NCBI GenBank assembly: GCA_013298375.1 | Contig: JAAFHM010000148.1 | Location: forward strand, 1 to 10,143 | Direction of reading: 5' to 3' | DNA: 10,143 nt | Source: Ignavibacteria bacterium | Lineage (GTDB): Bacteria > Bacteroidota > Ignavibacteria > Kapaibacteriales > UBA4661 | Shown here: positions 6,622-10,143 of the stretch, piece after piece | How positions within the stretch are numbered: position 1 is the stretch's first letter | Layout: every line of letters begins with the position of its first letter | Program-made: the position numbers and the translations under genes | The notes under the pieces: model-generated | What the model was told of the DNA's origin: nothing | Databases searched by the model: none | What the model saw: the letters and a program-made list of their open reading frames with translations, nothing else

Positions 6622-6827
6622 TGAGCTGCCTTTGCGTGGTGATAATAATGAGAATATTTTGCCACCAAACTACTATTTTTCAGGGCATTTTCTACTCCTT
6701 CTGTTCCCGTTGGGGGAAAACCGCGTTGCATGAGAAAAATCCGCATTAGGTCTGAAAAATATCGTAAATTCGTTCTCGCAAGCCGTGATACACACTTGCA
6801 GCCCAACGATTACCTATCTTCCGACCG
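6622..6827. promoter_or_regulatory. Divergent intergenic region between Uma2 and the TPR-PAS kinase
   Basis: These 206 bases separate two divergent start codons, so they should carry a promoter for each. The part near Uma2 is AT-rich (TATTAT around 6643-6648 on the minus strand could be a -10 element), but no well-spaced partner is evident. No TAnnTTTG box or clear inverted repeat was found upstream of the kinase. The call rests on gene arrangement. Confidence 0.4.
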
Positions 6828-9800
6828 ATGATATATCTGCCCATGCTTCGCGTCAAAACACCATTTCTTGCCGCTCTGAGCGTATTGTTGCTGTACGCCT
6901 CTGTGCCGCTTGCTGGGCAGTTTTTTCCCCGCGATTCGCTCTTGCGAGAATTACAAACGCTGCGTTCTACAAGCACCGTCAGGGATTCGGATTATGTACG
7001 CTTACTCTTTCTCGTTGCCCGGAGCTATCGTCCGAATGCCGCTCAGATGCGCCCCTTTGTGGATGAAGCCCGACCACTAGTTGCTGTCTTGAAAAGCCCT
7101 CGCATGGAGGCGTTGCTACGTCTCAATATTGGTAATATCCTTCGTCTGGAGCGGCGATTTTCGGAGGCACGCGATACGCTCCAACTCGCGCTTGAAGGCT
7201 TTTCTTCGGCGCGGGATTCATCGAATATGTCTTCAACGGCGGGGCTGCTTGCGGTGATGTATCAGCAGCGCGATATGTTCGCTATGGCGCTTCAATGCTA
7301 TATGCGCGAGTTGGAGATTGCGGACAGGTGTGGCGATACGAAAAATAGTTTTTTGGCACGAGCAAATTTGAGCGAAATTTCGCTGGCAATGCAACAGTCC
7401 GAAAAGGCGCTCAACTTCGCACGGCAAGCCGAGCCGATAATGAAACGTGTGAACCATACAGCGTTTTTGGTGGAATGGTGCAAAGTGATGGCTGCTGCGC
7501 ATCGTGTGTCTCGCAATACAGATTCGGCGCTTTTTTATGCGCGAAAAGGTGTGCAAGGCTCATGGAGTCTGAAAGATTCTCTTCTTGTTGTCAATCTCAT
7601 GGCGCAGGAAGTACGTGCCTTGAGCGAACTTCGGCAGTTTTCGCAAGCCCGTCAATGCCTTGATTCCTTGCTCGTTGTTGAGCAAAAAATGATACAAGGC
7701 GCACAAATCCGTCCCTCGATATTGGTGCTTGCCACCGATGTTCTCCTGGCAGAGGCACGAGCCGAACAGCCGCAAGCAAAACACCGACAAACGTTGTTCA
7801 ACGAAGCGTTGCATTATGCAGAGCGCGGTCTGGCTCACTCTATGGTGAGCAAAAAAGAGATGGTCGATTTATACACGGCATTGGGAGAAATTTATAGTGG
7901 TCTGGGCAGAACCAATGCGGCTTTTCAGGCACAGCGCCAGCTCTTAGCGCTGCGCGATTCCGTCTTCACATCGAGCCTTCATGCGAGTATTGCCGATATG
8001 CAAGAGCGTTATGCTTTGTCCCAAAAAGAATCCGAAATCATGCTGTTGCAGACAGAAAAGCAGCGCTCAATGATGCTTAATCTGCTTTTGACGGTACTGG
8101 CGATTTGCGGCGTATTTGTCGCAGGAATTTCCTATCATCGTTACCGTTCGCAACAGCGCTCGGAGTTGGCGTTGCAAGAGGCAAACACACGTTTGCGGCA
8201 ACTGTATGACGAAACCCTTTCCTACAAAAATCGTATCGAAGAACAAAATACGGCACTGCTCGTGCAAGAATCGGTCTTGCGCGAGTCATTACAGGACAAA
8301 CAGTTTTTGGCGATTGTTGCTCGGTATGCGGCGCAGATTGTGATTATTACCGACGCTGAAGGTTATACGCGGTTTGTCAACGATGAATTTGAGCGAATAA
8401 GCGGCTATGCGCCCTCGGAAATACTCGGTAAAAAGCCGGGACACCTTCTGCAAGGCACAGAGACCGATCCAGCAACGGTGCGCACCATTGGTCAATGTAT
8501 TCGGCAGCGCAAGCCCTTTAATGGCGACATTGTGAATTATACCAAAGATGGTCGTGCCTACTGGATACACCTTGCTCTTACGCCTGTTTTTGATACTGAC
8601 AATGAGTGCGAATATTTTATCGGTATTCAATACGACATCACCGAAGAGCGCCAACAGCAAGCAAAAGAGCGCCAACAGGCGACATTGACGCTTCAAAGTA
8701 TGTTGGATTCGGCACGAGAAATTACGTTGCTTGTAGGCGCGGATTTCCGCATGATTCAATTTAACAAAGCCGCCGACCGCGCTATGCGTGGAATGATGCC
8801 GGGTTTTGAGCCGCGCGTTGGTATGGATATGCGTGTCTATTCGCCGATACCGATTGCCGAAGTGGAAAAAGATTTTGCCGAAGTCATGGAGGGCAAAGTG
8901 GTGAACTTCGATCTTGATATGCCAAACCCTTCAAAACCCTCAGAAATACTGACGTTTGAGGTGACGTACAGCCCTGTTCGCAATCAAGATGGGCAGATTG
9001 TCGCTGTCGGGTTTGTGGCGCGAAATATCACGCATCGTAGGCAGATTCAAGAACAGATTGAGCAGATGAATGAATGGCTGGAAGAGCGCGTCAATGAGCG
9101 GACGCACGAATTAGAGCGCCGCGCAATAGAATTATCTTCGATAAACAACAAACTTGCCGCCGCTTATTCCGATCTCGAAATGGCGCAGTTGGAGTTGTGG
9201 TCAAAAAATCGTGAATTGGAAGATGTGAACGCGCTTTTGGGAGAAACGAATCAAAGTTTAGAAGAAGCCAGCCGCGAAAAAACAGAGATTTTGGGTATCG
9301 TTGCGCACGACCTCCGCAGCCCACTTTCCGGCATACAAGGCTTGGCGGATGTCTTGCAAGACCCTTCCAATGCGGAGTACACGACGCAAATTGCCGGCGA
9401 AATTTCTGCTGCCTCCGAGCGGATGTTTCGCTTGCTCTCGAATCTTCTGAATGTCAACGCGATTGAAACGGGTAAAATGCCGTTGACGTTGGTTGCTCTG
9501 ACGGTGAATCATATTATTAAAAGTATCGTTGAAGAATACCAATCCCGCGCCATTGCAAAAGATATTCGACTGGAACTGGAAATGCCCGAAGAGTCGTGCT
9601 TCGTCATTGCCGACGAATCCGCTTTCCCACAGATTATTGATAATCTCGTCAGCAATGCCATCAAGTATTCTCCACACGGAAAAACAGTGCGCGTGAGCAT
9701 GAGACAAAATCATATTGCGGATAAAGACGGAATCTTGTCTAATGGCGTTGGTGCTACGTCCTTTATTCGTATTGCTGTTCGGGACGAAGGACCGGGCATT

Positions 9801-10016
9801 TCGGAAGAAGACAAGAAAAAACTCTTTGGCAAATTTGCACGCCTTTCGGCACAGCCAACGGGCGGTGAGCAGAGTACGGGGTTGGGACTCAGCATTGTTC
9901 AAAAAATAGTGGAGGCAATGCACGGGCGCGTTTGGTGCGAATCGGAATTAGGCAATGGCGCAACGTTTATTGTGGAATTGCCGATGGCGACGCAACCGGA
10001 TATTTCTCTTGGGTAG
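6828..10016 (+). CDS. TPR-PAS-PAS sensor histidine kinase, membrane-anchored (1062 aa)
   Basis: Large sensor kinase. Residues 1-30 are a signal peptide or anchor. About 35-410 are TPR-like helical pairs (LLRLNIGNILRLERRFSEA, ALQCYMRELEIADRCGD, LYTALGEIYSGLGRTNAA), placed in the periplasm by the membrane helix at about 415-433. Then follow a coiled coil (440-490), PAS1 (about 495-605), PAS2 (about 620-735) and a long coiled coil (about 738-818). HisKA has GIVAHDLRSPLSG with His827. The ATPase has N-box LVSNAIKYSP (Asn943), G1 DEGPGI (Asp986) and G2 TGLGLSI (about 1017-1023). PAS1 resembles LOV domains (LQGTETDPATV, NYTKDGRAYW) but lacks the reactive cysteine. The ATPase carries about 14 extra residues near 962-977 relative to the receiver-kinase fusion, whose C-terminus is otherwise 85% identical. 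No receiver is attached. A start at 6843 (MLRVKTPFLAAL) gives a tidier signal peptide and is equally possible; neither ATG has a clear ribosome site. Confidence 0.94.
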   Translation: MIYLPMLRVKTPFLAALSVLLLYASVPLAGQFFPRDSLLRELQTLRSTSTVRDSDYVRLLFLVARSYRPNAAQMRPFVDEARPLVAVLKSPRMEALLRLNIGNILRLERRFSEARDTLQLALEGFSSARDSSNMSSTAGLLAVMYQQRDMFAMALQCYMRELEIADRCGDTKNSFLARANLSEISLAMQQSEKALNFARQAEPIMKRVNHTAFLVEWCKVMAAAHRVSRNTDSALFYARKGVQGSWSLKDSLLVVNLMAQEVRALSELRQFSQARQCLDSLLVVEQKMIQGAQIRPSILVLATDVLLAEARAEQPQAKHRQTLFNEALHYAERGLAHSMVSKKEMVDLYTALGEIYSGLGRTNAAFQAQRQLLALRDSVFTSSLHASIADMQERYALSQKESEIMLLQTEKQRSMMLNLLLTVLAICGVFVAGISYHRYRSQQRSELALQEANTRLRQLYDETLSYKNRIEEQNTALLVQESVLRESLQDKQFLAIVARYAAQIVIITDAEGYTRFVNDEFERISGYAPSEILGKKPGHLLQGTETDPATVRTIGQCIRQRKPFNGDIVNYTKDGRAYWIHLALTPVFDTDNECEYFIGIQYDITEERQQQAKERQQATLTLQSMLDSAREITLLVGADFRMIQFNKAADRAMRGMMPGFEPRVGMDMRVYSPIPIAEVEKDFAEVMEGKVVNFDLDMPNPSKPSEILTFEVTYSPVRNQDGQIVAVGFVARNITHRRQIQEQIEQMNEWLEERVNERTHELERRAIELSSINNKLAAAYSDLEMAQLELWSKNRELEDVNALLGETNQSLEEASREKTEILGIVAHDLRSPLSGIQGLADVLQDPSNAEYTTQIAGEISAASERMFRLLSNLLNVNAIETGKMPLTLVALTVNHIIKSIVEEYQSRAIAKDIRLELEMPEESCFVIADESAFPQIIDNLVSNAIKYSPHGKTVRVSMRQNHIADKDGILSNGVGATSFIRIAVRDEGPGISEEDKKKLFGKFARLSAQPTGGEQSTGLGLSIVQKIVEAMHGRVWCESELGNGATFIVELPMATQPDISLG

Positions 10017-10070
10017 TCGTATTCTCAAGCAACAACATTCACAATTTATTCATCAATACCATCATACTTT

Positions 10071-10143
10071 ATGAACCCTGTCGTGGAAATATTTCGCTCG
10101 TACATCGGCAAAGAAATGCTGGATGAGCGCGTACCGGTCGTTG
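10071..10143 (+). CDS. Unidentified protein, N-terminal fragment (right edge)
   Basis: From the ATG at 10071 the frame is open to the window edge, giving 24 residues that begin MNPVVEIFRSYIGKEMLDER. It starts 54 bases after the kinase stop, on the same strand, so it may be co-transcribed. TTCACA at 10038 and CATCAT at 10060 (16-base spacing) are a weak promoter-like pair just before it. There is no Shine-Dalgarno sequence. The opening looks a little like PaaI-type hotdog thioesterases (xNPxxxxxRxxIGK), but 24 residues are too few to name a family. Confidence 0.5.
   Translation, partial: MNPVVEIFRSYIGKEMLDERVPVV

Noticed and set aside
8289..8759. 156-codon open frame on the minus strand
   Set aside because: Antisense to the PAS domains of the large kinase; no recognisable protein features.
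9258..9923. 221-codon open frame on the minus strand
   Set aside because: Antisense to the kinase core of the TPR-PAS kinase, whose H, N and G boxes are all encoded on the plus strand here.
1..10143. CRISPR array, tRNA, rRNA, insertion sequence or phage genes
   Set aside because: No regularly spaced direct repeats, no cloverleaf or rRNA-like sequence, and no transposase or phage motif was seen on either strand.

Overview
The window looks like a chromosomal segment from a member of the Bacteroidota/Chlorobiota (FCB) group. Three things suggest this: a secreted esterase with a C-terminal type IX secretion (T9SS) type A sorting domain, a DUF2807 'head GIN' protein, and TPR-containing membrane sensor kinases with the 'HDTTRI' type of N-terminus common in that group. 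Few genes have a clear Shine-Dalgarno sequence, which also fits. The phylum call is an inference; there is no rRNA, tRNA or housekeeping marker in the window.

Left part (1-3397), all on the minus strand and read right to left: a soluble receiver-histidine kinase fusion (3331-2165), then a six-helix membrane histidine kinase (1976-543), then the N-terminal part of a secreted or anchored TPR protein that runs off the left edge (471 or 546 to <1). An upstream in-frame ATG of the TPR gene overlaps the kinase stop as ATGA, so the last two genes are probably co-transcribed and perhaps translationally coupled.

Middle (3398-4950): a 337-base stretch between start codons and stop codons with no convincing gene but some inverted repeats, then an AT-rich secreted PHB-depolymerase/feruloyl-esterase-like hydrolase (4814-3669) whose coding region is bracketed by a 16-bp imperfect direct repeat. 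A strong hairpin (4906-4935) separates it from the next minus-strand group.

Second minus-strand group (6621-4948): a Uma2-family (DUF820) putative nuclease, a secreted DUF2807 protein with a regular Gly-Ser-Gly repeat, and an 85-residue one-helix coiled-coil protein. Gaps of 79 and 53 bases and the hairpin after the last gene suggest one transcription unit.

Right part (6828-10143), plus strand, divergent from Uma2: a 1062-residue sensor kinase with a predicted periplasmic TPR domain, one membrane helix, two PAS domains (the first LOV-like but without the photoactive cysteine), a long coiled coil and a HisKA/HATPase core. A partial, unidentified gene begins at 10071.

The main theme is signal transduction: three histidine kinases plus a probable fourth TPR sensor, with no DNA-binding response regulator in view. 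The receiver-kinase fusion and the TPR-PAS kinase share 50 of 59 residues at their C-terminal ends, so they are close paralogues in opposite orientation and might act in one network. No mobile element, CRISPR array or RNA gene was recognised. I did not find a clearly new biological system; the most unusual points are the kinase cluster and the repeat-bracketed esterase.
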